From Pelomonas baiyunensis (GTDB lineage: Bacteria > Pseudomonadota > Gammaproteobacteria > Burkholderiales > Burkholderiaceae_C), in contig NZ_JBIGIB010000001.1 of the NCBI RefSeq assembly GCF_043555935.1, forward strand, positions 186,001 to 250,000: a stretch of DNA of 64,000 nucleotides, given 5' to 3'. Below the pieces are notes generated by a model, which did no database searches, was not told the DNA's origin, and saw only the letters and a list, made by a program, of their open reading frames with translations. Position numbers and translations under genes: made by a program. Every line of letters starts with the position of its first letter. Position 1 is the stretch's first letter. Below are positions 25,999-35,516 of this stretch, one piece after another.

Positions 25999-26973
25999 AT
26001 GAACATCCGTCCACGCCGCCGCCTGCTCGCCGCCTTGGCCGTTCTGGCCACCGGGGCCACGCTGTGCGGGCCTGCCGGGGCCGCCGACAAGAAGCTGGTG
26101 CTGGGCTTCTCTCAGATCGGCGCCGAGAGCGAATGGCGCACCGCCAACACCGCGTCCATCAAGCAGGCCGCCAAGGATGCCGGCATCGAGCTCAAGTTCG
26201 CCGACGCGCAGCAGAAGCAGGAGAACCAGATCAAGGCCCTGCGTGCCTTCATCGCGCAGAAGGTGGACGTGATCGCGCTGTCGCCCGTGGTGGAAACCGG
26301 CTGGGGCACGGTGCTGCGCGAGGCCAAGGCCGCGGGCATCCCGGTCATCCTCACCGACCGCCTGGTGAAGGAAGCCGACGAGAGCCTGTGGGTCAGCTTC
26401 ATGGGCTCGGACTTCGTCGAAGAAGGCCGCCGCGCCGGCCGCTGGCTGCTGGACAAGACCAAGGGCGGCAAGGAGGAAGTGCGCATCCTGGAGCTGCAGG
26501 GCACCGTGGGTGCTGCGCCCGCGCAAGACCGCAAGAAGGGCTTCGAGGAGGCCATCAAGGCCGACCCGCGCCTGAAGATCGCGCGCTCGCAGACCGGCGA
26601 CTTCAGCCGCGCCAAGGGCAAGGAGGTGATGGAAGCCTTTCTGAAGGCCGAGGCCGGCAAGAAGGTGCACGCGCTCTACGCCCACAACGACGACATGGCG
26701 CTCGGCGCCATCCAGGCCATCGAAGAGGCCGGCCTCAAGCCCGGCGTGGACATCCTCATCGTTTCCATCGACGGCGTGAAGGGCGCCTTCCAGGCCATGG
26801 TGGCCGGCAAGCTGAACGTGACGGTGGAGTGCAGCCCGCTGCTGGGCCCGCAGCTGATGCAGGCCGTGAAAGACCTCAAGGCCGGCAAGACCCTGCCGCG
26901 CCGCATGGTGACCGAAGAAGGCGTGTTCCCCGCCGAGGTTGCCGCCAAAGAACTGCCCAAGCGCAAGTACTGA
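25999..26973 (+). CDS. ytfQ: galactose/galactofuranose-type ABC substrate-binding protein (YtfQ-like)
   Basis: A 324-residue periplasmic binding protein of the ribose/galactose class (CUT2). The signal peptide runs MNIRPRRRLLAALAVLATGA...AGAA; the mature protein begins DKKLVLGFSQIGAESEWRT, which strongly recalls E. coli YtfQ, the galactofuranose-binding protein. Further typical blocks are SPVVETGWGTVLREAKAAGI, ALYAHNDDMALGAIQAIEEAG and DGVKGAFQAMVAG. AGGAG lies eight bases before the ATG. It heads an operon with a double ATPase and two permeases in the same order as ytfQ-ytfR-ytfT-yjfF. Pyranose or arabinose ligands cannot be excluded. Confidence 0.88.
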   Translation: MNIRPRRRLLAALAVLATGATLCGPAGAADKKLVLGFSQIGAESEWRTANTASIKQAAKDAGIELKFADAQQKQENQIKALRAFIAQKVDVIALSPVVETGWGTVLREAKAAGIPVILTDRLVKEADESLWVSFMGSDFVEEGRRAGRWLLDKTKGGKEEVRILELQGTVGAAPAQDRKKGFEEAIKADPRLKIARSQTGDFSRAKGKEVMEAFLKAEAGKKVHALYAHNDDMALGAIQAIEEAGLKPGVDILIVSIDGVKGAFQAMVAGKLNVTVECSPLLGPQLMQAVKDLKAGKTLPRRMVTEEGVFPAEVAAKELPKRKY

Positions 26974-26979
26974 TCGGCC

Positions 26980-28476
26980 ATGGGGGAGGTGGTGCTTCAG
27001 GCCCGCAACGTGGCCAAGGCCTTTGGCGGCGTGCCGGCGCTCGTCAGCGCGGCGCTGACGCTGCGCGCGGGCGAGGTCCAGGTGCTGATGGGTCAGAACG
27101 GCGCGGGCAAGTCCACGCTGATCAAGATCTTGGCCGGCGTGCAGGGCCGCGACGCGGGCGACATCCAGCTCGACGGCCGCGCGTTTGACGCGCGCACGCC
27201 GCTGCAGTCGCAACACGCCGGCATCGCCGTCGTGCACCAGGAGGTGCAGCTCTGCCCCAACCTCAGCGTGGCCGAGAACCTGCTGGCCGGGCGCCTGCCC
27301 CGGCGCTGGTGGGGCGTGGACTGGCGCGCCGCCCGCCGCGAGGCCGAGGGCGCTCTGGCCCGCCTGGGGCTGACGCTGGACGTGCGCCAAACCTTGGGCG
27401 AACTGCCCGTGGCGCTGCAGCAGATGGTGGCCATTGCCCGCTCACTGCACCAGCGCGCCCGCGTGCTCATCCTGGACGAGCCCACCTCCAGCCTGGACGA
27501 GGCCGAGACCGCCCGCCTGCTCGCGCTGCTGCGCCAGCTGCGCGGCGAGGGCGTGGCCCTCTTGCTGGTCACCCACTTCCTGGACCAGGCCTACGCGGTG
27601 GCCGACCGTTTCACCGTGATGCGCAACGGCGAGTTCGTCGGTCAGTACGCGGCAGACCTGCCGCGCATGCAGCTGGTGCAGCTGATGATCGGCCGCGAGC
27701 TGTCCACCACCACGACGACTGCCGTCGATGACGTGGCGCCACACGCCGCCCCGCTGCTGCAAACCGCCGCACTGGGCCGCCGCAACGCCGTGGAAGGGCT
27801 GGACCTCACCGTCGCCCCCGGCGAAGTGCTGGGCCTGGCCGGGCTGCTGGGCGCCGGCCGCACCGAGGCCGCGCGGCTGCTGTTCGGCGCGGACCGGGCC
27901 GACCGTGGCACCCTCCAAATCGACGGCCGCCCGCTCACACTGCGCGGCCCGCGCGACGCCATTCGCGCCGGCATCGCCTTCTGCCCCGAGGAGCGCAAGG
28001 TGGACGGCATCGTGGCCGAACTCAGCGTGCGCGAGAACATCCTGCTCGCGCTGCAGGCCCGGCGCGGCGTGCTTCGCCTGCTGCCGCGCGCGGCGCAGCG
28101 CCAGCTGGCCGAGCGCTTCATCCGCCAGCTGGGCATCAAGACAGCCGATGCCGAGACGCCCATCGGCCTGCTCTCCGGCGGCAACCAGCAGAAGGCCATC
28201 CTGGCCCGGTGGCTGGCCACCGAGCCGCGCCTGCTCATCCTGGACGAACCCACGCGCGGCATCGACATCGCCGCCAAGCAGGACCTGATGGACCAGGTGC
28301 TGCAGCTGTGCCGCGAAGGCCTGGCGCTGGTGTTCATTTCCTCCGAGCTGCCCGAGGTGCTGCGCGTGAGCCACCGCGTGGCTGTGCTGCGCGAGCGCCG
28401 CCAGGTCGCCGCACTGAGCGCCCGCGGCCTGAGCGAAGCGCAACTGCTGCGTGTGATGGCGGGGGCGGGCGCATGA
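26980..28476 (+). CDS. ytfR: sugar ABC transporter ATPase with two ABC domains (YtfR-like)
   Basis: A 498-residue tandem ATPase of the CUT2 class. The first domain has a normal Walker A (GQNGAGKSTLI), PVALQQMVAI in the signature position and Walker B LILDEPTSSLDEAE. The second has the usual degenerate Walker A (GLLGAGRTEAARLL), signature LLSGGNQQKAIL and LILDEPTRGIDIAAK. Six bases separate it from the binding-protein gene, and it overlaps the next permease by four. Confidence 0.92.
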   Translation: MGEVVLQARNVAKAFGGVPALVSAALTLRAGEVQVLMGQNGAGKSTLIKILAGVQGRDAGDIQLDGRAFDARTPLQSQHAGIAVVHQEVQLCPNLSVAENLLAGRLPRRWWGVDWRAARREAEGALARLGLTLDVRQTLGELPVALQQMVAIARSLHQRARVLILDEPTSSLDEAETARLLALLRQLRGEGVALLLVTHFLDQAYAVADRFTVMRNGEFVGQYAADLPRMQLVQLMIGRELSTTTTTAVDDVAPHAAPLLQTAALGRRNAVEGLDLTVAPGEVLGLAGLLGAGRTEAARLLFGADRADRGTLQIDGRPLTLRGPRDAIRAGIAFCPEERKVDGIVAELSVRENILLALQARRGVLRLLPRAAQRQLAERFIRQLGIKTADAETPIGLLSGGNQQKAILARWLATEPRLLILDEPTRGIDIAAKQDLMDQVLQLCREGLALVFISSELPEVLRVSHRVAVLRERRQVAALSARGLSEAQLLRVMAGAGA

Positions 28477-29432
28477 AGGGTTCCGTGAAACACGCCGGCT
28501 GGGTGTTGCTGGCGCTCTGGGTGCTGAATGCCGGGCTCAACCCCGGCTTCGTCAGCCTGCGCTGGCAGGACGGCCACGCCTTCGGCCCGCTGATCGACAT
28601 CGTCAACCGCGCCGCGCCGCTGATGGTGGTGGCCATGGGCATGACGCTGGTGATCGCGGTGCGCGGCATCGACATCTCGGTGGGCGCGGTCGTGGCCATC
28701 ACGGCCACGGTGGCGGCGGCGCTGCTGAACGATGGCGGCTCATTGCTGCTGGCCCTTGCCGCTGGCCTGGGCGCCGCGGCGCTGTGCGGTCTGTTCAACG
28801 GCCTGCTCGTCGTGGCCGGTGGCATCCAGCCCATCATCGCCACGCTCATCCTGATGACGGCCGGACGCGGCATCGCGCAGCTGATCACCGACGGGCAGAT
28901 CCTGACCCTCAGCCACCCGGGCTACGCCTTCATGGGCAACGGCTTCCTGCTGGGCCTGCCGTTCGCGCCCTGGCTGGCGCTGGCCTTGGCGGCGCTGCTG
29001 GGTGTGCTCAAGCACCGCACGGCGTTGGGCCTGTTCCTGCAGGCGGCCGGGGCCAACCCGGCGGCCGCACGCCTGGCGGGCATCCATGCGGCGGCGCTGC
29101 TGCTGGCGGTGTACGTGGCCTGCGGCCTGTGCGCGGGCGTGGCGGGGCTGATGATCAGCGCCAACATCCAGAGCGCCGACGCCAACAACGCCGGCCTGAT
29201 GCTGGAGCTGGACGCCATCCTCGCCGTCACGCTGGGCGGCACCTCGCTGCTGGGCGGACGCTTCAGCCTGCGCGGCAGCCTGCTCGGCGCACTCATCATC
29301 CAGACGCTCACCACCAGCATCTACGCGCTGGGCATCGCGCCGGAGGTCACGCTGGTGGTCAAGGCCGGGGTGGTGTTCGTCGTGTCCATCAGCCAGTCGC
29401 CCGTGTGGACGCGGGGAGGGCGCAAGGCATGA
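28473..29432 (+). CDS. ytfT: sugar ABC transporter permease (YtfT-like)
   Basis: A 319-residue inner-membrane permease of the RbsC/YtfT family: VIAVRGIDISVGAVVAI near residue 65, GGIQPIIATLILMTAGRGIAQL near 115, and GGTSLLGGRFSLRGSLLGAL near 260 are typical. The start ATG overlaps the ATPase stop and the end overlaps the next permease start by four bases each. Confidence 0.9.
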   Translation: MKGSVKHAGWVLLALWVLNAGLNPGFVSLRWQDGHAFGPLIDIVNRAAPLMVVAMGMTLVIAVRGIDISVGAVVAITATVAAALLNDGGSLLLALAAGLGAAALCGLFNGLLVVAGGIQPIIATLILMTAGRGIAQLITDGQILTLSHPGYAFMGNGFLLGLPFAPWLALALAALLGVLKHRTALGLFLQAAGANPAAARLAGIHAAALLLAVYVACGLCAGVAGLMISANIQSADANNAGLMLELDAILAVTLGGTSLLGGRFSLRGSLLGALIIQTLTTSIYALGIAPEVTLVVKAGVVFVVSISQSPVWTRGGRKA

Positions 29433-30403
29433 AATTCAACACCCAAGACCTGCCGAGCTGGGCCTCGGTGGTGCTGCTGGTGCTCGCCACGCTGGCGGGC
29501 GCGTGGGCCTACCCCGGCCTGCTGGCCGGCCAGGTGCTGCTGAACCTGTTGATCGACAACGCCTTCCTGCTCGTGGTGGCGGTGGGCATGAGCTTCGTGA
29601 TCCTGTCCGGCGGCATCGACCTGTCCGTGGGCTCGGTCGTGGCGCTCACCACCATGCTGCTGGCCCTGGGCGTGGAGCGCGCCCACCTGCCGCCGGCCCT
29701 GCTCATCCCTGGCCTGGTGCTGGGCGGCGCGGCCTTCGGGGCGGTGATGGGCTGGGTCATCCAGGCCTTCGAGGTGCCGCCTTTCATCGTCACGCTGGCC
29801 GGGCTCTTTCTGGCGCGCGGCCTGTGCTACCTGCTGAGCGTGGACTCCATCCCCATCACCGACGCCACGCTGGCCGCGTGGTCCCAGGCGCGCTGGTCGG
29901 TGGGCGCGTTGGGTGAGATCACGCCCGGTGCGGTCGCGGCGCTGCTGGTGCTGGCCTTGGCTGTGTGGGTGGCTCGCTCCACCGGCTTCGGCCGTGCGGT
30001 CTACGCACTGGGTGGGCAGGAGACGTCGGCGCGCCTGATGGGCCTGCCGGTGGCCGCCACGCGCATCGGCGTCTACGCCGTCAGCGGCGGCTGCGCGGCT
30101 TTGGGTGGCGTGCTCTTCGGCATCTACACGCTGTCGGGCTACGGCCTGCATGCGCAGGGGCTGGAGCTGGATGCGATTGCGGCCGTGGTCATCGGCGGCG
30201 CGCTGCTCAGTGGCGGCACCGGCCACCTGCTGGGCGCGCTGACCGGCGTGCTGATGCTGGGCCTGATCCAGACGCTGATCCTGTTCGACGGCACTTTGAG
30301 TTCCTGGTGGACGCGCATCGTCATCGGCGCGCTGCTGGGCTTGTTCTGCGGGCTGCAGCGCGCGCTGGTGCTGCTGTCCGGGCGCCGCCGCGCGCCGCAC
30401 TGA
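29429..30403 (+). CDS. yjfF: sugar ABC transporter permease (YjfF-like)
   Basis: A 324-residue second permease of the same importer (VILSGGIDLSVGSVVALTT near residue 58, VPPFIVTLAGLFLARGLCY near 115, VIGGALLSGGTGHLLGALTG near 255). Having two different permeases is characteristic of the YtfQRT-YjfF system and distinguishes it from single-permease ribose or galactose importers. Confidence 0.88.
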   Translation: MKFNTQDLPSWASVVLLVLATLAGAWAYPGLLAGQVLLNLLIDNAFLLVVAVGMSFVILSGGIDLSVGSVVALTTMLLALGVERAHLPPALLIPGLVLGGAAFGAVMGWVIQAFEVPPFIVTLAGLFLARGLCYLLSVDSIPITDATLAAWSQARWSVGALGEITPGAVAALLVLALAVWVARSTGFGRAVYALGGQETSARLMGLPVAATRIGVYAVSGGCAALGGVLFGIYTLSGYGLHAQGLELDAIAAVVIGGALLSGGTGHLLGALTGVLMLGLIQTLILFDGTLSSWWTRIVIGALLGLFCGLQRALVLLSGRRRAPH

Positions 30404-30423
30404 ATCTTTCCACGAGGTTTGTC

Positions 30424-32223
30424 ATGAGACTGCTGATTTCCGCCCTCGTTCTCGCGCTGGCTGGCACCGCCGCCCACGCGCAGGAACCCGAAAAACCTTT
30501 CGTCCCCGGCGTGCGGCTGACCACACCCTGGACCGACGCCGCCGAGAAGGCCGCCGTGCCGCTGCCCGAGTACCCGCGCCCGCAGCTGGTCCGAAAGGAG
30601 TGGCTCAACCTCAACGGCCCCTGGGATTACTGGGGCGGCAAGGGCGCGCCCGATGCGCTGCACGTGCCCGCCAACCCGCCGGCCTTTCCGGCCGTGGTGC
30701 AGAAGGTGCGCGTGCCCTACCCGGTGGAGTCGCGCCTCTCGGGCATCGAGCGCCTGGGCGAAGTGAACCTCTGGTACCGCCGCAGCTTCGAGATCCCCGC
30801 GAACTGGGCCGGCCAGCGCGTGCGCATCAACTTCGGCGCGGTGGACCGCGTGGCCACGGTCTACGTCAACGGCACCCGCGTGGGCTTCCATGACGGCGGC
30901 TACACGGCCTTCAGCTTCGACATCACCGACCAGCTCAAGCCCGGCGCCAACGAGCTGGTGGTGGCCGTGTTCGACCCCAGCACCGGCGACGGCATGGTGG
31001 GCAAGCAGTCGCTCAAACCCGGCGGCATCTTCTACACGCCCAGCTCCGGCATCTGGCAGACGGTGTGGCTGGAGCCGGTGGGCGCTGCCCACGTGGCCCG
31101 GCTGGACCTGACGCCCGACGTGGCCAAGCAGCAGCTGCAACTCATCGTGCGCGCCGATGCCGACGCCGAGGTGGAAGCCGTGGCCCTGCGCGACGGCAAG
31201 CCCGTGGGCCGCGTCACCGGCCGCCCGGGCACCGAGCTGACGCTGGCCGTGCCCAAGCCCCGCCTGTGGTCACCGGACGACCCCTTCCTGTACGACCTCA
31301 AGGTCACGCTCAAGCGCGGTGACAAGGTCGTCGACCAGGTGGACAGCTACTTCGGCATGCGCAGCATCGCCGTGGGCGTTGTTGCCGGCGTGCCGCGCCC
31401 GCTGCTCAATGGCAAGTTCGTCTTCCAGTTCGGCCCACTGGACCAAGGCTTCTGGCCCGACGGCCTCTACACCGCGCCGACGGATGAAGCGCTGAAGTTC
31501 GACCTGCAGGCCACCAAGGACCTGGGCTTCAACATGGTGCGCAAGCACATCAAGGTGGAGCCGGCGCGCTGGTTCTATTGGGCCGACAAGCTGGGCCTGC
31601 TGGTGTGGCAGGACATGCCCCAGGCCTGGGACGCCGAGACCAACCTGACCGTGCGCGCCCGCACCGAAGGCCAGATGCGCGAAATCGTCGATCAGCTTCG
31701 CTCGGTGCCGTCCATCGTCACCTGGGTCATCTTCAACGAGAGCTGGGGCGACTTCGAGCACCGCCGCATGGCCGACGCCTTCAAGGCGCTGGACGCTAGC
31801 CGCCTCGTCAACACCCACTCCGGCATCAACTTCGAGCCGGCCGACCAGGGCAAGGGCGACCTCATCGACCTGCACGACTACCCCGGCCCCGCCTGGGTGA
31901 ACTGGCAGCCGGGCCGCGTGGCGGTGCTGGGCGAGTACGGCGGCAACAGCCTGCGCGTGCCCGGCCACATGTACCGGCCCGACAGCAAGTGCTGCTACCT
32001 GCTCTACGAGAGCAAGGAAGCCGTGACCAAGGTGTATGTGGAGCAGGCCGCCCGCCTGCGCGAGTACGCCGCCACCCAGGGCCTGAGCGCGGCCGTCTAC
32101 ACCGAGACGACGGACGTGGAGGAAGAGCTCAACGGCTTCTTCACCTACGACCGCCAGGTGCAGAAGCTGGACTTCGCGCAGGTCAAGAAGGCCAACCGCG
32201 CGCTGATCCAGTTCGGCCGCTGA
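30424..32223 (+). CDS. GH2 family beta-galactosidase-like enzyme, exported
   Basis: A 599-residue protein. The signal peptide MRLLISALVLALAGTAAHAQ is followed by the GH2 sugar-binding domain (NLNGPWDYWGG, VNLWYRRSFEIP), an immunoglobulin-like domain and a TIM barrel. The acid/base is Glu439 in VIFNESWGDF; Glu504 in VLGEYGGNS is the likely nucleophile. GH2 includes beta-galactosidases, glucuronidases and reported galactofuranosidases. It lies 20 bases after the YjfF-like permease, so it is probably made with that importer: hydrolysis in the periplasm, then uptake of the released monosaccharide. Confidence 0.85.
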   Translation: MRLLISALVLALAGTAAHAQEPEKPFVPGVRLTTPWTDAAEKAAVPLPEYPRPQLVRKEWLNLNGPWDYWGGKGAPDALHVPANPPAFPAVVQKVRVPYPVESRLSGIERLGEVNLWYRRSFEIPANWAGQRVRINFGAVDRVATVYVNGTRVGFHDGGYTAFSFDITDQLKPGANELVVAVFDPSTGDGMVGKQSLKPGGIFYTPSSGIWQTVWLEPVGAAHVARLDLTPDVAKQQLQLIVRADADAEVEAVALRDGKPVGRVTGRPGTELTLAVPKPRLWSPDDPFLYDLKVTLKRGDKVVDQVDSYFGMRSIAVGVVAGVPRPLLNGKFVFQFGPLDQGFWPDGLYTAPTDEALKFDLQATKDLGFNMVRKHIKVEPARWFYWADKLGLLVWQDMPQAWDAETNLTVRARTEGQMREIVDQLRSVPSIVTWVIFNESWGDFEHRRMADAFKALDASRLVNTHSGINFEPADQGKGDLIDLHDYPGPAWVNWQPGRVAVLGEYGGNSLRVPGHMYRPDSKCCYLLYESKEAVTKVYVEQAARLREYAATQGLSAAVYTETTDVEEELNGFFTYDRQVQKLDFAQVKKANRALIQFGR

Positions 32224-32290
32224 TCGACCAGGGGGAGGCCCCCGCGGAGCGGCCGTCAGAGCCGCCTCTTCCACCACGAAGGAGACAGGC

Positions 32291-34264
32291 ATGAGAGCGT
32301 TGCTCGCTTTGACGTTCGCGCTGTGCGCGCTGCTGTTCGGCACCCCGGCCCGCGCGGCCGAGGTGGTGCTGAACACCACGCAGGACAGTTTCTACCCGCG
32401 CATGATCCGCCTCGCCGCCAGCGGCGCGGCCAACGGGCGGCTGATCGCCTCGCACGACCTCGGCGGCAGCCAGTCGCTGATCTACGAGAGCACCAACCAA
32501 GGCGCCAGCTGGGCCCAGGTCGGCAGCATTACGGTGCCCGAGACCTGGCACTGCTGCAGCGGCCTGTGGGAGGTGCCGCAGCAACTCGGCAGCACCGCCG
32601 CGGGCACGCTGTTCTGGGCCACCACCGGCCGCAACGGCACGACCCACACCCTCCGCATCTACCGCAGCACCAACCAGGGCCGCACCTGGACGCAACACGC
32701 GGTGGCCGCCGTCGGCAACACCGGCATCTGGGAACCGGAGTTCGCGGTGGACAGCGCGGGCCGCCTGCTGATGTTCTATTCCAGCGAGGAGTACAAGTCC
32801 GGCGGCTTCAACCAGCTGATCGCCCACAAGGTCTCCACCGACGGCGGGCTGACCTGGGGCTCCGACGTGATCGACGTCGGCATCAGCGACGGCGGCGACC
32901 TGCGCCCCGGCATGCCCATCGTGCGCCGGCTGCCCAACGGCAGCTACGTGATGAGCTACGAGATCTGTGGCTCCCGCAACTGCGACGTCTATCTGCGCAC
33001 CTCCAGCAACGGCAGTGCCTGGGGCACGGCCAGCAACATGGGCACTCGCGTGGAGTCCACGGCCGGCCATCATTTCAGCCACACGCCCACCATCACGTGG
33101 ATGAACGACGGCAGCCCCCAGGGCCGTCTGTTGCTCACGGCTCAGCTGCTGCGGCGCAACAGCAACGGCAGCACCAACGAAGACGCGACCGGCCGCGTCT
33201 ACATGTTCAACACCAACGGCGGCGCGGGCGCCTGGACCGAAGCCGCCACGCCGCTGGCCACGCCCGTGTTCACTGGCGGCGACGCCTGCACCAACTACAG
33301 CACCCAGCTGCTGCCCTCGGCCGACAACCAGCGCGTGCTGCAGCTCGCCGGCATGGGCTGCCGCATGCAGTTCGCCAGCGCGCCACTCAACCACCCGGTG
33401 GCCGACGGCGTCTACCGCCTCGTCGCCAAGCACAGCGGCCAGGTGCTGGACGTGGCCGGCTGCTCGACGACGCCGGGCGCCAACGTGCAGCAGTACGGCT
33501 GGGTGGGCGGCGACTGCCAGCGCTGGAAGGTGGCCAACGTGGCCAACGGCGTCTACACCATCACCGCCCAGCACAGCGGGCAGGCGCTCGATGTGAACGG
33601 TTGCTCGACGGCCGCCGGCGGCAACGTGCAGCAGTACACCGCCAACAACCTGAACTGCCAGAAGTGGCGCATCGAGCCGGTGGGCGACGGCTACTACCGC
33701 GTCATCAACCAGAACAGCAACCTCGTGCTGGACGTGAACGCCTGCTCGACCGCGGCCGGCGCCAATGTGCAGCAGTGGACGTGGCTGGGCGGCGACTGCC
33801 AGCGCTGGCGCTTCGAGCGTGTCAGCCCCAACGCGGTGGCCAACGGCACCTACAAGGTCATCGCGAAACACAGCGCCCAGGCGCTGGACGTCAACGCGTG
33901 CTCCACCGCAGCGGGCGGCAACATCCAGCAGTGGCCCTACAGCGGCGCCAACTGCCAGCGCTGGGCCGTGGCGCAGACGAGCGACGGCTTCTACGAGTTC
34001 ACCTCGGTCAACAGCAGCTTGAAGATGGACCTGCAGGACGCCTCGCTGCAGATGGGGGCCAACGTGCGGCAGTGGACGGGCAACAGCGCGCCCGCCCAGC
34101 GCTGGGGCATCGAGAACGTCGGTGCGGGCTATGTGCGCATCGTCAACAAGCACAGCGGCCGCGTGCTGGATGTGGCCGGCTGCTCCACCGCCAACGGCGC
34201 CAACGTGGCGCAATGGGAATGGCTGGGCGGCGACTGCCAGCGCTGGCAGATGGCTGCGCCGTGA
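32291..34264 (+). CDS. secreted sialidase/GH93-like propeller with two ricin-type lectin modules
   Basis: A 657-residue exported protein (signal MRALLALTFALCALLFGTPARA). Residues about 25-370 form a beta-propeller with Asp-box-like turns (STNQGASWAQ, STNQGRTWTQ, STDGGLTWGS) and share many blocks with the 9055-10311 lipoprotein. Residues about 375-657 contain six QxW-type repeats (CQRWKV, CQKWRI, CQRWRF, CQRWAV, AQRWGI, CQRWQM), enough for two beta-trefoils of the ricin-B/CBM13 type, which usually bind galactose or arabinose/xylose polymers. The fifth repeat lacks its Cys. GH93 exo-arabinanase or a sialidase-fold enzyme are the nearest ideas; the substrate is not fixed. It follows the GH2 gene by 67 bases. 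Confidence 0.78.
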   Translation: MRALLALTFALCALLFGTPARAAEVVLNTTQDSFYPRMIRLAASGAANGRLIASHDLGGSQSLIYESTNQGASWAQVGSITVPETWHCCSGLWEVPQQLGSTAAGTLFWATTGRNGTTHTLRIYRSTNQGRTWTQHAVAAVGNTGIWEPEFAVDSAGRLLMFYSSEEYKSGGFNQLIAHKVSTDGGLTWGSDVIDVGISDGGDLRPGMPIVRRLPNGSYVMSYEICGSRNCDVYLRTSSNGSAWGTASNMGTRVESTAGHHFSHTPTITWMNDGSPQGRLLLTAQLLRRNSNGSTNEDATGRVYMFNTNGGAGAWTEAATPLATPVFTGGDACTNYSTQLLPSADNQRVLQLAGMGCRMQFASAPLNHPVADGVYRLVAKHSGQVLDVAGCSTTPGANVQQYGWVGGDCQRWKVANVANGVYTITAQHSGQALDVNGCSTAAGGNVQQYTANNLNCQKWRIEPVGDGYYRVINQNSNLVLDVNACSTAAGANVQQWTWLGGDCQRWRFERVSPNAVANGTYKVIAKHSAQALDVNACSTAAGGNIQQWPYSGANCQRWAVAQTSDGFYEFTSVNSSLKMDLQDASLQMGANVRQWTGNSAPAQRWGIENVGAGYVRIVNKHSGRVLDVAGCSTANGANVAQWEWLGGDCQRWQMAAP

Positions 34265-34393
34265 GCCCCTCGTCTGCTCCCGCCGCGCTGAACGCGGGCG
34301 CGCCCAGCCGGGTCTTGCAGACCGCACAGCGGCAGTGCCGCAGCCCTTCGGCAGGCACATGCCGCCCACCGGGCGCCATGTGTCCGGCCTCAG

Positions 34394-34483
34394 CCCCCGA
34401 GGGGACGGCGATGCCCGCGGCATCAAGCCGCGAGCACATCGCCATGACGGGCCGGCTTGGGAGCGGCCCGGCGCTCGGCCCGA
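34394..34483 (+). repeat. structured 90-bp repeat, copy D
   Basis: A full copy in the sense direction, 129 bases after the stop of the lectin-propeller gene and ending 19 bases before the next start codon. The loop inside GCGGC/GCCGC is ATCAA instead of GTTGA while the stem is unchanged. The rest of 34265-34502 holds a TGAAC-loop hairpin near 34288-34298 and the ribosome site of the next gene (AGGAGATAACG). Confidence 0.88.
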
Positions 34484-34502
34484 TATTCAACAGGAGATAA
34501 CG

Positions 34503-35489
34503 ATGAAGTTGCACACCTGGCTCGCCGGGTTGCTGCTCGCGGTCACGGGCCTGGCCCGTGCCGCCGACGCAGCCCCTGGCGGCTACCTGTTCGCCCACAT
34601 GACGCACGCCCGTTACGGCGTGCTGCACTACGCCGTCAGCACCGACGGCCTGCACTGGACGCGCCTGAACCGCGGCAAGGCCGTGAACGAGGAGTACCAC
34701 GGCCACCCGTCCATCGTGCGCGGCGGCGATGGCCGCTACTACCTGGTGGGCAACCAGAGCGACGAAGACCCGGAGATCCGCTTCTGGGTGTCGGACGACT
34801 TGGTCAAGTGGACGAAGTTCGGCACCTACAAACCCGACCTCGCCAGCTTCCAGGGCCAGCCGCACCCGCTGCAAGCAATGGGCGCGCCCAAGCTGTTCTT
34901 TGACGCCCCCAGCCAGCAGTTCGTGCTGATGTGGCACACGCCCAATGTGCCCGGCTCGCCCGACGACCCCGAGCGCTACTGGGCCAGCCAGCGCACGATG
35001 TATGTCACGTCGAAAGACCTGCGCCACTTCCCTGCGGCGCCCAAGCGCCTGTTCGATTGGGACATGGCCACCATCGACACTTTCCTCGTGCCGAACCCGG
35101 CCGGCGGTTACTGCGCGGTGGTGAAGGACGAGCGCTACCCGTCCTACAACTGGACCACCGGCAAAACCATCCGCATGAGCTGCGCGGCCCAGCTGCTGGG
35201 CCCCTACCCGGAGCCCGGCCCGCCGCTGAGCCCCGCCTTCCGCGAGGCGCCCACGCTGATCCGCGCGCCCAACGGGCAGGACTGGTACCTGTACTACGAG
35301 CAGTACGCCGGCACCAGCTACGGCCTGTCCATGGCACCACGGCTGGAAGGGCCGTGGGTGGAGGTGTGGGGCAACTCGGGCGTGAAGGAGTGGAACCGCT
35401 TCGAGATGCCGGCCACGCTGCGCCACGGCTTCATGATGGCCCTCACGGCCGAGCAACTGCAGGCGCTGCGCCGGGCCTTCCCCGAGTGA
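34503..35489 (+). CDS. exported GH43-like (five-bladed propeller) glycosidase
   Basis: A 328-residue protein with signal peptide MKLHTWLAGLLLAVTGLARAA. Propeller features include HGHPSIVRGGDGRYYLVG, where GH43-type enzymes place the catalytic base region, DMATIDTFLVPN with a central Asp, and FREAPTLIRAPNGQDWYLYY with the Glu in the general-acid position. It is more distant from classical GH43 than the 10468-11535 enzyme, so the family call is tentative. It ends the right side of the sugar locus; the next gene is convergent. Confidence 0.65.
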   Translation: MKLHTWLAGLLLAVTGLARAADAAPGGYLFAHMTHARYGVLHYAVSTDGLHWTRLNRGKAVNEEYHGHPSIVRGGDGRYYLVGNQSDEDPEIRFWVSDDLVKWTKFGTYKPDLASFQGQPHPLQAMGAPKLFFDAPSQQFVLMWHTPNVPGSPDDPERYWASQRTMYVTSKDLRHFPAAPKRLFDWDMATIDTFLVPNPAGGYCAVVKDERYPSYNWTTGKTIRMSCAAQLLGPYPEPGPPLSPAFREAPTLIRAPNGQDWYLYYEQYAGTSYGLSMAPRLEGPWVEVWGNSGVKEWNRFEMPATLRHGFMMALTAEQLQALRRAFPE

Positions 35490-35516
35490 GGGGCCGCGCC
35501 CGCGCCGTTCAGGGCT

